A stretch of 5,496 bases of DNA from Nitrospirota bacterium (GTDB lineage Bacteria > Nitrospirota > Nitrospiria > Nitrospirales > UBA8639): assembly GCA_029865515.1 (NCBI GenBank), contig JAOUGQ010000212.1:1-5496 (forward strand). The letters run 5' to 3'. This document shows positions 1 through 5,496 of this stretch, piece after piece. A program made the position numbers and the translations under genes. A model generated the notes under the pieces. That model had not been told where the DNA came from. It was given only the letters and a program-made list of their open reading frames with translations, and did no database searches. Positions within the stretch are counted from its first letter, which is position 1, and every line of letters starts with the position of its first letter.

Positions 1-347
1 TGATGGCGATCATTGAAAACCCGAACCGCATCACCAGCGGTCAAATCTATAATATCGGCAATCCGGCCAATCAGTATTCCGTGCGAGAGCTGGGGGAAAT
101 GATGGTGGCGTTGGCCTTGGAGTATCTGGAATATGCCAAAACTGCTTCAAAGGTACAGTTCGTGGATGTCAGTTCAAGCACTTATTACGGTGAAGGCTAT
201 CAAGACGTACAGCATCGTGTACCCGCCATTGAGAATACCTGCCGTGACCTGAATTGGCATCCCAAGACGACGATGGACCAGATGTTACGGCTCATTTTCA
301 ATTCCTACCGCAGCGAAATTGCGGAGGCCAGGGCGTTGTTGGAATAA
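1..347 (+). CDS. arnA: ArnA-type UDP-glucuronate decarboxylase, C-terminal part (5' end outside window)
   Basis: This is the end of an NAD-dependent, extended SDR-family enzyme. In E. coli ArnA the matching domain oxidises and decarboxylates UDP-glucuronic acid to UDP-4-keto-pentose in the cytoplasm, the first committed step to L-Ara4N. The reading frame is open to the left edge (first full codon at 3), so the ATG at 3 is internal. About 114 residues are visible. They contain INIGNP-type and SVRELGEMM segments (visible residues about 16-34), a SSSTYYGEGYQDVQHR block (about 57-72) and a LNWHPKTTMDQ block near the end, all in the order found in the ArnA C-terminus. The Arg of VQHR (codon 216-218) aligns with E. 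coli Arg619, a catalytic residue. It cannot be seen whether an N-terminal formyltransferase domain is fused as in E. coli ArnA or whether this is a stand-alone decarboxylase. Stop TAA at 345-347, 8 bp before arnD, suggests one operon. Confidence 0.88.
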   Translation, partial: MAIIENPNRITSGQIYNIGNPANQYSVRELGEMMVALALEYLEYAKTASKVQFVDVSSSTYYGEGYQDVQHRVPAIENTCRDLNWHPKTTMDQMLRLIFNSYRSEIAEARALLE

Positions 348-355
348 CGCGCGCC

Positions 356-1306
356 ATGCGCCTTGCACTCAAAGTCGATGTTGATACCCTTCGTGGCACA
401 TTAGAAGGCGTGCCTAACCTGTTGCGTACCTTGGATCATCACGGGCTGAACGCGACTTTTCTGTTCAGCCTTGGGCCTGATCATACAGGCCGTGCCCTGC
501 GAAGGATTTTTCGGCGCGGGTTCCTGGGAAAGGTAATGCGCACTTCAGTTGGGGCCAATTACGGGCTCAAGACCTTGTGTTATGGCACGCTGTTGCCCGG
601 TCCAGACATTGGTCGAAAGGCTTCCCATATCCTGCGTGCGGCACGCGATGGCGGTTTTGATCTCGGAATTCATTGTTATGATCACGTTCGCTGGCAGGAT
701 TATGTGGCGACCAAGGGAGAGGAGTGGACGAGGCACGAGATAACCCTGGCGGCCGAACGGTTCACGGAGATTTTTGGCGTCCCTGCGCGGACGCACGGTG
801 CGGCCGGGTGGCAGATGAACGACCATGCCTTTCGCATGGAGGAAGAGTTTAAATTTGCCTATTGTAGCGATACCAGAGGTACGCACCCGTTTCTTCCTTT
901 CGTAGCCGGCAAACCCGTCGTGTGTCCCCAGATACCCACGACACTGCCCACACTTGATGAGCTGATTGGAGTCGATGGGATTACCGAAGACAATGTGGTT
1001 GATCAAATTCTGAGACGAAGTGAACAATCAGGTCCCTACGGGCATGTCTACACGCTGCATGCAGAGCTGGAGGGTATGCGATTTCTGCCGGTGTTTGAAT
1101 CGCTGCTTTCCGGATGGCGTGAGCGTGGGTATCAAATCAACTCATTGGGTGAGCTCTCTCGCAGTCTCGATGTCTCCTCTTTACCTGTGCATAGGGTCAT
1201 CGCTGGTGAAATAGAAGGACGCACGGGGATGTTGGCGGTCCAAGGAGAGAAAGTCAGTTTTCCAGATTTGAGGTCTGCAGAACTACAGAAATCCCATGAC
1301 GCCTAG
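356..1306 (+). CDS. arnD: 4-deoxy-4-formamido-L-arabinose-phosphoundecaprenol deformylase ArnD
   Basis: A 316-residue polysaccharide-deacetylase (NodB fold) protein. The family removes the formyl group from undecaprenyl-phosphate-linked 4-formamido-4-deoxy-L-arabinose, giving the L-Ara4N donor used by ArnT. The start is ATG 356-358. The frame is open further left, to an ATG at 254, but that stretch overlaps arnA, and homology begins exactly at MRLALKVDVDTLRG, as in E. coli ArnD. NodB motifs are intact: DVD (residues 8-10), the metal-binding HCYDH (His106, His110), AAGW (149-152), SDTRG (171-175), PQIPTTLPT (191-199) and the HAE motif with His235. Length is close to the usual ~300, with a C-terminal tail about 20 residues longer than the E. 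coli protein. No strong Shine-Dalgarno precedes the start, and the 8-bp gap after arnA suggests translational coupling. No membrane segment is obvious; the family works at the inner face of the cytoplasmic membrane on a lipid-linked substrate. Confidence 0.93.
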   Translation: MRLALKVDVDTLRGTLEGVPNLLRTLDHHGLNATFLFSLGPDHTGRALRRIFRRGFLGKVMRTSVGANYGLKTLCYGTLLPGPDIGRKASHILRAARDGGFDLGIHCYDHVRWQDYVATKGEEWTRHEITLAAERFTEIFGVPARTHGAAGWQMNDHAFRMEEEFKFAYCSDTRGTHPFLPFVAGKPVVCPQIPTTLPTLDELIGVDGITEDNVVDQILRRSEQSGPYGHVYTLHAELEGMRFLPVFESLLSGWRERGYQINSLGELSRSLDVSSLPVHRVIAGEIEGRTGMLAVQGEKVSFPDLRSAELQKSHDA

Positions 1307-1332
1307 GGGCATTTTCCCTCTTCTCAGAAAAA

Positions 1333-3129
1333 TCACCGTGGTATGGGTGCCGCTAGTGAAGCCTGAGATTCCGGTAAAAAATCGTAGAGTACGTAGCGCC
1401 CCTCCGCCATCTCCCAAGCCTTGACCTCTCTAAGGGTATTAACTAGATCGTGAGGAAAGGGTGAGGGGGTGGACTTGCCGATGAGTAAGAATCCACCCGG
1501 ATTCTCCTGCACATAGTGACTGACTTCTTCCGGTGATTGCAGATTTTGCACAATAAGACCGGTGTAAAATGGCAGAGCTCCCCGCATCTCTTCATGCAGC
1601 CTATAGCCCACTAGTTTTGGGGGTAGGGCATTGAGGGCTGCAAGATCGACGGTGATAGGACGCAAAAACCGTCCACTTCCCATAATCGACCAACCGAACA
1701 GATTAATCATCAAGGCGATGGTGAAGAGGGTCACAGCAAAGGCTGGGATGCCACGTGGACTTGTGCGAAATCGGTTAGCCATAGCAAAAACGGCAGTCGA
1801 CCAGTTCCGTAAACGTCCGGGAAGACTGGGTATGCCATCCTTGTGGGTTACACGGGGTTGAAGGAGATCAAGAGGTGCCAATAGGAAGGCCACTATCCGG
1901 ATAATGCATGCGATGAGGGCAGGAACAATGGCTGAAACTGTACCGAAGAGGGAGGCTGTCACGCGGGAGAGACGAGAGAGTGTTTGTTGTCTACTTATAG
2001 CGGTAGCCCAGGTCGCAATGTGCACGGCCAGAGGAGCAAAAAGTGGCATCAGATAGACCTCCCGCTTGGTGCCAGGGAGGCTGAGCAGGACGAGCCCAAG
2101 TGGGGAAATAATGGAAATGAAGCGCAGACCAGAGCCATTCCAATTCTTTGGTATTTTGTTGCGAAATATCCAGGCATAGGCTGCGGGAAGGGTTATGAGC
2201 CAGGGGCCTATTTGGTTCCATAGCTTGGGAAAGTAGAACCAGAATGGTTTCTCGTGCCCACCGGTATAGTGCTCAGGATCAGGAAAAATGCGATATAAAA
2301 TGTTGTGAACAACAAACTCCTTGAACAGGCTTTCCCCCTCGTAGAGGTAAAGCAGAAGGGGCCAAATGAGGCACCCTGTGACAAGAATGAGAATGCCTGG
2401 AAGATGGATCCAGGACTTTAAAAAATCCCATCGACCCCAAAGTATGATTGCCAAGGCCAAAGGGGATCCGAGCACGATGACGCCAACTGGCCCCTTAGTC
2501 AGAAACGCCAGGGCTCCTGCAAGGTAAATGACTAAGACCAGGGCACAGAAGGGTAAACGCGTAGGGTGGTCGTTCCGGGATTTTTCTCCGAACATGGCGA
2601 GCACAAATGCCCAATATCCCAGCATGACGAACAATGAGAGCAACGGGTCGACCATGCAGCGATGGGCATGCCGGAAGAACCCCCACATGGTGGTCAAAAC
2701 CAGCACCGTCAACAAGCCGGTACCCGGGCCGGCGAGCCGCCTGGTGAGGTCGAAGGCCAGGAGTAGGGTCAAAAAACCCGCGATCGCACTGGGAAGCCGC
2801 GCGACACCGTCAGAGATCCCCAACCCACGGAAGGCGACCGAAATCAACCAGTAATACAGTGGCGGGTGCTCCATAAAGGCTTCCCCTCCTAATGTGGGAA
2901 CCAGCACGTTGCCACTGATAAGTATTTCCCGCCCGATCTCGCCGACTCGAATCTCATCTGAGGCAATCAGCTCGTGATCGAAAATACCTGTAAACGAGAT
3001 CAGTACGCTTAGCCCAATTGCGGCGATGACACTCAGACGCTGCTTTGCGGCGTCATCGAAGAGAAATATGCTGGTTAAGGAGGGTGGTGTGGTCACGGTA
3101 TCTGCAAAGGCATTCGTTTGTCTGCTCAC
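1333..3129 (-). CDS. arnT: ArnT-like lipid A 4-amino-4-deoxy-L-arabinose transferase (GT-C, PMT/GT83 family)
   Basis: An integral membrane glycosyltransferase. ArnT enzymes transfer L-Ara4N from undecaprenyl phosphate to lipid A phosphates on the periplasmic face of the inner membrane. Counting from the GTG at 3127-3129 (598 residues), it shows a first membrane segment at about 31-48, then the GT-C loop motif ASDEIRVGEIGREIL (acidic pair at 58-59), HPPLYYW (88-94), RLPSAIAG (111-118), MVDPLLSL (160-167), LTKGP (210-214), the FPDPEHYTGG loop (282-291) and TKREVYLMPL (354-363). About ten further hydrophobic segments follow, then a soluble C-terminal domain from about 490. This pattern and the adjacency to arnD favour ArnT over other GT39/83 transferases, but the exact sugar and acceptor are inferred. 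The start is unsure: the frame runs open to TTG 3298-3300 (655 residues), and GTG 3094-3096 would give 587. None has a good Shine-Dalgarno. The extra N-terminal stretch looks non-coding, and family lengths of ~550-600 favour the GTG starts. Confidence 0.85.
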   Translation of the reverse strand: MSRQTNAFADTVTTPPSLTSIFLFDDAAKQRLSVIAAIGLSVLISFTGIFDHELIASDEIRVGEIGREILISGNVLVPTLGGEAFMEHPPLYYWLISVAFRGLGISDGVARLPSAIAGFLTLLLAFDLTRRLAGPGTGLLTVLVLTTMWGFFRHAHRCMVDPLLSLFVMLGYWAFVLAMFGEKSRNDHPTRLPFCALVLVIYLAGALAFLTKGPVGVIVLGSPLALAIILWGRWDFLKSWIHLPGILILVTGCLIWPLLLYLYEGESLFKEFVVHNILYRIFPDPEHYTGGHEKPFWFYFPKLWNQIGPWLITLPAAYAWIFRNKIPKNWNGSGLRFISIISPLGLVLLSLPGTKREVYLMPLFAPLAVHIATWATAISRQQTLSRLSRVTASLFGTVSAIVPALIACIIRIVAFLLAPLDLLQPRVTHKDGIPSLPGRLRNWSTAVFAMANRFRTSPRGIPAFAVTLFTIALMINLFGWSIMGSGRFLRPITVDLAALNALPPKLVGYRLHEEMRGALPFYTGLIVQNLQSPEEVSHYVQENPGGFLLIGKSTPSPFPHDLVNTLREVKAWEMAEGRYVLYDFLPESQASLAAPIPR

Positions 3130-3306
3130 AGGACTTGTCGCATATCGGCGGACAGCTCCAAGAGGAAATATTTTTTTGCCATGGTGATGTTTTCCAACCG
3201 AAGACCATTCGGGGGAAGATTCTCCTATTAAAAGCCTGTCCCGACTGCACCTGTGGGAATCCAAGTAGAGACGTTGGGAGATGCAAATATTGTGAGGCAA
3301 ATACTG

Positions 3307-3335
3307 ATAGGACTCACGGTTTCTGTTCGTGTCAA
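3307..3335 (-). promoter_or_regulatory. Candidate sigma70 promoter for arnT
   Basis: On the minus strand a perfect -35 hexamer TTGACA (3335-3330) is followed after 17 bases by TCCTAT (3312-3307), a poor -10 with 3 of 6 consensus positions. Transcription would begin near 3300. That would exclude the TTG 3298-3300 as a normal start codon and leave a leader of roughly 170-205 bases before the GTG candidates. The weak -10 would fit an activator-dependent promoter, but it also makes chance occurrence likely. Confidence 0.2.
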
Positions 3336-3360
3336 TTCGAACCAGCTTTGATGGACAGCA

Positions 3361-3370
3361 TCAATATTGA
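3361..3370. repeat. Perfect 10-bp palindrome TCAATATTGA
   Basis: The ten bases read identically on both strands and lie between the PmrA-box-like repeat and the TTGACA hexamer upstream of arnT. A 12-bp palindrome, CTTTTTAAAAAG, lies at 3386-3397 and overlaps the PmrA-like repeat. Such sites can bind dimeric regulators, but short AT-rich palindromes also arise by chance. No second copy was seen in the window. Confidence 0.25.
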
Positions 3371-3377
3371 GCGATTC

Positions 3378-3394
3378 CTTAAGTTCTTTTTAAA
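3378..3394 (-). promoter_or_regulatory. PmrA-box-like direct repeat upstream of arnT
   Basis: Read on the minus strand the sequence is TTTAAA-AAGAA-CTTAAG. The PmrA (BasR) box known from enteric bacteria is YTTAAK-N5-YTTAAK, so 11 of the 12 specified positions match with the correct 5-base spacer. In those bacteria PmrA activates arn operons, and here the site lies on the arnT side of the intergenic region. Both halves are palindromic, so orientation cannot be decided. The surrounding DNA is AT-rich, which makes a chance match quite possible, and a PmrA-family regulator is not visible in the window. The site lies 84 bp or more from the nearest possible arnT start codon. Confidence 0.25.
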
Positions 3395-3434
3395 AAGTTG
3401 GGTCTGAAATTTTTTTTGAAAATGGCCAGTTTCT

Positions 3435-4724
3435 TTAATTGGAAGAGTTGCTAGGACGTTTGGTCGGTAGCAAAAGTTGGAGATATTTTTCTGAGATCCT
3501 GCCTACCTCGAACTCCGAAGCGCGGGCACGCAATTGCTCTTGGTCTAGTGGGTGATCAAGTACCTTGAGAATAGCTTCTGCCATGGCTTTGTTGTCACCC
3601 ACCGGCACTAATGGGCCAAAGCTTCCCTTTTTGAGAATCTCGGAAGGACCGCTCGGGCAGTCTGTGCTGACAACCGGACATCCACAAGCCAAAGCTTCTA
3701 TCAACACATTTGGACAGCCTTCCCATGCTGATGAGAGCACAAATACTGAAGATCTGGCCATGAAGGCGAAGGGATTCTCGACAAAACCCGGCATGGAAAT
3801 ATCCTGGGTGAGGCCTAAGGCTTTAGACAGCTCTTCAAGTTCATTCCGAATTCTTCCCTCCCCGAGGATAACCAATCTGGCTGGACGAACTGCACGAACT
3901 CGTTCAAACGCCTTTATAAGGCAGATGAAATCCTTTTGTGGCACAAGTCTTCCTACACCTAAGATGACCGGCAGGGCGTCTGGTGTAAACCACGGATGGT
4001 CAACTTGGATACCTGCTTTTTCTTGGACCTGATTAATTGCCACCGGATTGTAGATCGTCGTTATACGATCTCGATGGATGCCCGTTAATAAAGACAAATC
4101 TTCGGCGACGCCATCCGACACAGTCAGGATTTCATCTGCCCATGGGTACACATGTCGTAGGAGGGGGGCAAGAAAACGCCAACGCCACTTTTTCGAAGTC
4201 TTGAGAATCGGAGATAAGCTGGTTTGCTCGTTGATGACAATGCGGGTAGTTCCGCCTGAAAGGCGGCCGGCCCACAACGCTGTGAGATTCGCAGGAGTTT
4301 TCGCCGTGAACATCGTATCTGGTTTTTCACGTCGTAAATAGTCAACCAGATCTGGTAGGTACCCGATCGTTTTTGGAGGACGGGACGAGAGCAAGATCGG
4401 GAGGAGCATCGACCAAAGAGAACCAAAATCAGCTGATAAAGCATGGAGTCGTCCCAGCCATTTTGCCCTCCCCTTAAGCCCGATGACCTTGACCTTCGGG
4501 GAAACGCTGTCCAAGTAAGGGCCTGAGACCTGGCATAAGATCAGGTCCACTCTGTGGTTGCGATCGGCAAAGGCCTCTGAGAGATAGAGCATGGCTCGTG
4601 CAACTCCACCTCCGGCTAGAGATGGCAGAAATATCGCAAGATGCTTGCCGTCTTGTAATTCATCACCTGTTTTGTTTAATGGATCCGGGAGTGGGGCTAA
4701 ACCCGAGGAATGAGCAGTCATCAT
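3435..4724 (-). CDS. GT4-family (GT-B fold) glycosyltransferase
   Basis: A 429-residue cytoplasmic or membrane-associated retaining glycosyltransferase that would move a sugar from a nucleotide-sugar donor onto a growing glycan. The N-terminal acceptor domain opens with HLAIFLPSLAGGGVAR (residues 28-43), containing the glycine-rich loop typical of GT4. The C-terminal donor domain begins near 251 with ILGVGRLVPQKDF (254-266), then LVILGEG (284-290), and the signature block SSAWEGCPNVLIEALACG (331-348), where Glu335 and Glu343 form the family's EX7E motif, followed by PVVSTDCPSGPSEIL (350-364). Length is normal for the family, and no signal peptide or membrane helix stands out. The start ATG 4722-4724 has a second ATG directly after it and no clear Shine-Dalgarno. 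About 27 residues precede the conserved fold, so a later start cannot be excluded. It lies 18 bp downstream of the GT2 gene, probably in one operon. Donor sugar and acceptor cannot be told from sequence; an LPS core, O-antigen or exopolysaccharide role is inferred. Confidence 0.9.
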   Translation of the reverse strand: MMTAHSSGLAPLPDPLNKTGDELQDGKHLAIFLPSLAGGGVARAMLYLSEAFADRNHRVDLILCQVSGPYLDSVSPKVKVIGLKGRAKWLGRLHALSADFGSLWSMLLPILLSSRPPKTIGYLPDLVDYLRREKPDTMFTAKTPANLTALWAGRLSGGTTRIVINEQTSLSPILKTSKKWRWRFLAPLLRHVYPWADEILTVSDGVAEDLSLLTGIHRDRITTIYNPVAINQVQEKAGIQVDHPWFTPDALPVILGVGRLVPQKDFICLIKAFERVRAVRPARLVILGEGRIRNELEELSKALGLTQDISMPGFVENPFAFMARSSVFVLSSAWEGCPNVLIEALACGCPVVSTDCPSGPSEILKKGSFGPLVPVGDNKAMAEAILKVLDHPLDQEQLRARASEFEVGRISEKYLQLLLPTKRPSNSSN

Positions 4725-4742
4725 ATAGACGCGGATTGGAAG

Positions 4743-5496
4743 TTATCTGAATGTATGCTGGACAGACTGGGTAAAGATGCGTTCCCGTATGGTTTCACCA
4801 AGGCTTTTGTGTAAGGGGGAGTGAAAATAATATTTCAGGGCCACCCACCCCATGCCCTTCCAAGCCGACCAACAGGCCCGCATCCACTTTTCGCTGACTG
4901 CCCGTGCAAAAGCACGCTCCGAATACCGTCGCGTGTGAAGATTAGCTTGCTGAAGTTTAAGTAACCAGTTTTCCGCCCATTGAAGATAATCACGGTCCGG
5001 CGTGAAGTGGCATTTTCGCATGCGAGACAACATCAAGTGCGGACCCAGATCCGATTCTGTGAAGGTGACTCCCAGTGCGGTGAGCTGGTTGCGGATGATC
5101 TCCCGCTTTTTTTCATTACCCAGCTCTACGGTTTGACTGGTAATTTGATGGTCATGGATGCGGCCGTAGACAAGACATTCAGGAAGATTGCCGAGCTTAT
5201 ATTTTTTGGCCAATCTCACATGGAGGTCATAATCCTGACAGCGGGGATAGTCATTTCGATAACCGTATTCGCGTAAGATTTTGGTTCGAGCCATGATGGA
5301 CCGGTTGCTCAGGGAGCACCGAAATAGGAGTTGTGCATCCACATCCTCCGGTAAAATGGGCTGGCGCTTAATCTTTTTCAATGGCCGGCCTTGTTCGTTC
5401 ATCATGCGGCACCAGCTTCCCACTTGTGCATAATCCTGATGGGCATCCAGAAAGTCGACCTGTTTTTCCAGGCGTGTTGGATAGGCCCGATCATCG
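4743..5496 (-). CDS. GT2-family (GT-A fold) glycosyltransferase, C-terminal part (5' end outside window)
   Basis: About 250 residues of an inverting GT2 glycosyltransferase. The frame stays open to the right edge: codons from 5495 downward read DDRAYPTRLEKQVDFLDAH, then the GSWCR segment. This is the usual GT2 stretch just after the metal-binding acidic motif, so the GTG at 5421-5423 is internal and not the start. About 90 residues further on, the NDYPRCQDYDLHVRLAK region (about codons 80-100) carries the Asp expected for the catalytic base, where many relatives have ED rather than QD. It is followed by LPECLVYGRIHDHQIT, matching the LPE-x-L-x-Y-R-x-H end of the GT-A domain. A basic, mostly helical-looking tail of about 120 residues with several Trp follows and ends at TAA 4743-4745. 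The donor-binding N-terminal ~85 residues are off the window. The substrate is unknown. The 18-bp spacing to the GT4 gene suggests co-transcription and joint work on one surface glycan. Confidence 0.9.
   Translation of the reverse strand, partial: DDRAYPTRLEKQVDFLDAHQDYAQVGSWCRMMNEQGRPLKKIKRQPILPEDVDAQLLFRCSLSNRSIMARTKILREYGYRNDYPRCQDYDLHVRLAKKYKLGNLPECLVYGRIHDHQITSQTVELGNEKKREIIRNQLTALGVTFTESDLGPHLMLSRMRKCHFTPDRDYLQWAENWLLKLQQANLHTRRYSERAFARAVSEKWMRACWSAWKGMGWVALKYYFHSPLHKSLGETIRERIFTQSVQHTFR

Larger units (their letters stand above)
3130..3434. other. Intergenic region upstream of arnT with possible regulatory signals
   Basis: About 305 bp lie between the GT4 gene stop and the preferred arnT start. 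The distal part (about 3380-3434) is AT-rich, with A/T tracts. The proximal part (about 3130-3300) is open in the arnT frame but encodes nothing recognisable: no membrane segment and a Cys/His/Arg-rich, low-similarity stretch. I see no GC-rich stem followed by a T-run on the minus strand that would terminate the GT4 transcript, so read-through into arnT is possible. The region holds the PmrA-box-like sequence, the promoter candidate and the palindrome listed separately. Confidence 0.5.

Noticed and set aside
254..355. Upstream extension of arnD to the ATG at 254.
   Set aside because: It lies wholly within the arnA coding end or the 8-bp gap, and ArnD homology starts exactly at the ATG at 356.
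545..1027. 160-codon minus-strand frame inside arnD.
   Set aside because: It is antisense to the strongly conserved NodB motifs of arnD and has no recognisable features.
3053..3286. Minus-strand 77-codon frame overlapping the arnT start, with AGGAG 13 bases before an internal ATG.
   Set aside because: It overlaps arnT out of frame and shows no known motif or membrane segment. It does not supply a better arnT N-terminus, so a frameshift was not supported.
3045..3407. Plus-strand 120-codon frame with a Cys-rich patch (CPDCTC then CKYC, about 3225-3290) resembling a zinc ribbon.
   Set aside because: Its first third is antisense to the conserved start of arnT, it has no recognisable fold outside the Cys patch and no ribosome site. 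The Cys spacing is likely chance.
3400..3434. A/T tract after the GT4 stop as an intrinsic terminator.
   Set aside because: On the minus strand the tract is mainly A, and there is no GC-rich stem before a T-run; only the 6-bp palindrome TGGCCA is present.
4743..5423. Reading the GT2 gene as a complete 226-residue protein starting at GTG 5421-5423.
   Set aside because: The same frame continues to the window edge and encodes the conserved GT2 stretch DDRAYPTRLEKQ, so the gene is cut by the window and not short.

Overview
This 5.5 kb window comes from a Gram-negative bacterium and covers part of a cell-envelope (lipid A / surface glycan) biosynthesis region. Base composition looks close to 50% G+C by eye. 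The presence of arn genes implies an outer membrane with lipid A. The sequence alone does not name the organism, and the proteins are clearly diverged from the enterobacterial versions.

Left part, plus strand (1-1306): the last ~115 codons of an ArnA-type UDP-glucuronate decarboxylase, which begins outside the window. After an 8-bp gap comes a complete arnD, encoding the NodB-type deformylase that acts on undecaprenyl-phosphate-linked formylated 4-amino-4-deoxy-L-arabinose (L-Ara4N).

Middle, minus strand (1333-about 3129): a large multi-spanning GT-C glycosyltransferase, best read as the ArnT-type enzyme that moves L-Ara4N from undecaprenyl phosphate onto lipid A. It converges on arnD, with only 26 bp between the two stop codons. 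Its start is ambiguous: there is no ATG, and candidate GTG or TTG starts lie at 3094-3096, 3127-3129 and 3298-3300.

Upstream of it (about 3130-3434) is a 300-bp, partly AT-rich stretch with no convincing gene. It carries a sequence close to the PmrA-box consensus, two short palindromes and a weak sigma70-like promoter candidate.

Right part, minus strand (3435-5496): a complete GT4 (GT-B fold) glycosyltransferase and, 18 bp upstream of it, the C-terminal two thirds or so of a GT2 (GT-A fold) glycosyltransferase whose start lies beyond the right edge. They look like one operon building a surface polysaccharide or LPS glycan.

Taken together, ArnA and ArnD make the activated L-Ara4N lipid carrier and ArnT uses it to lower the negative charge of lipid A, the basis of polymyxin and cationic-peptide resistance in known systems. 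The two glycosyltransferases probably act on a neighbouring glycan. Nothing here amounts to an unknown system. The points most worth checking are the split and convergent arn arrangement, the possible PmrA-like site, and the true start of arnT.
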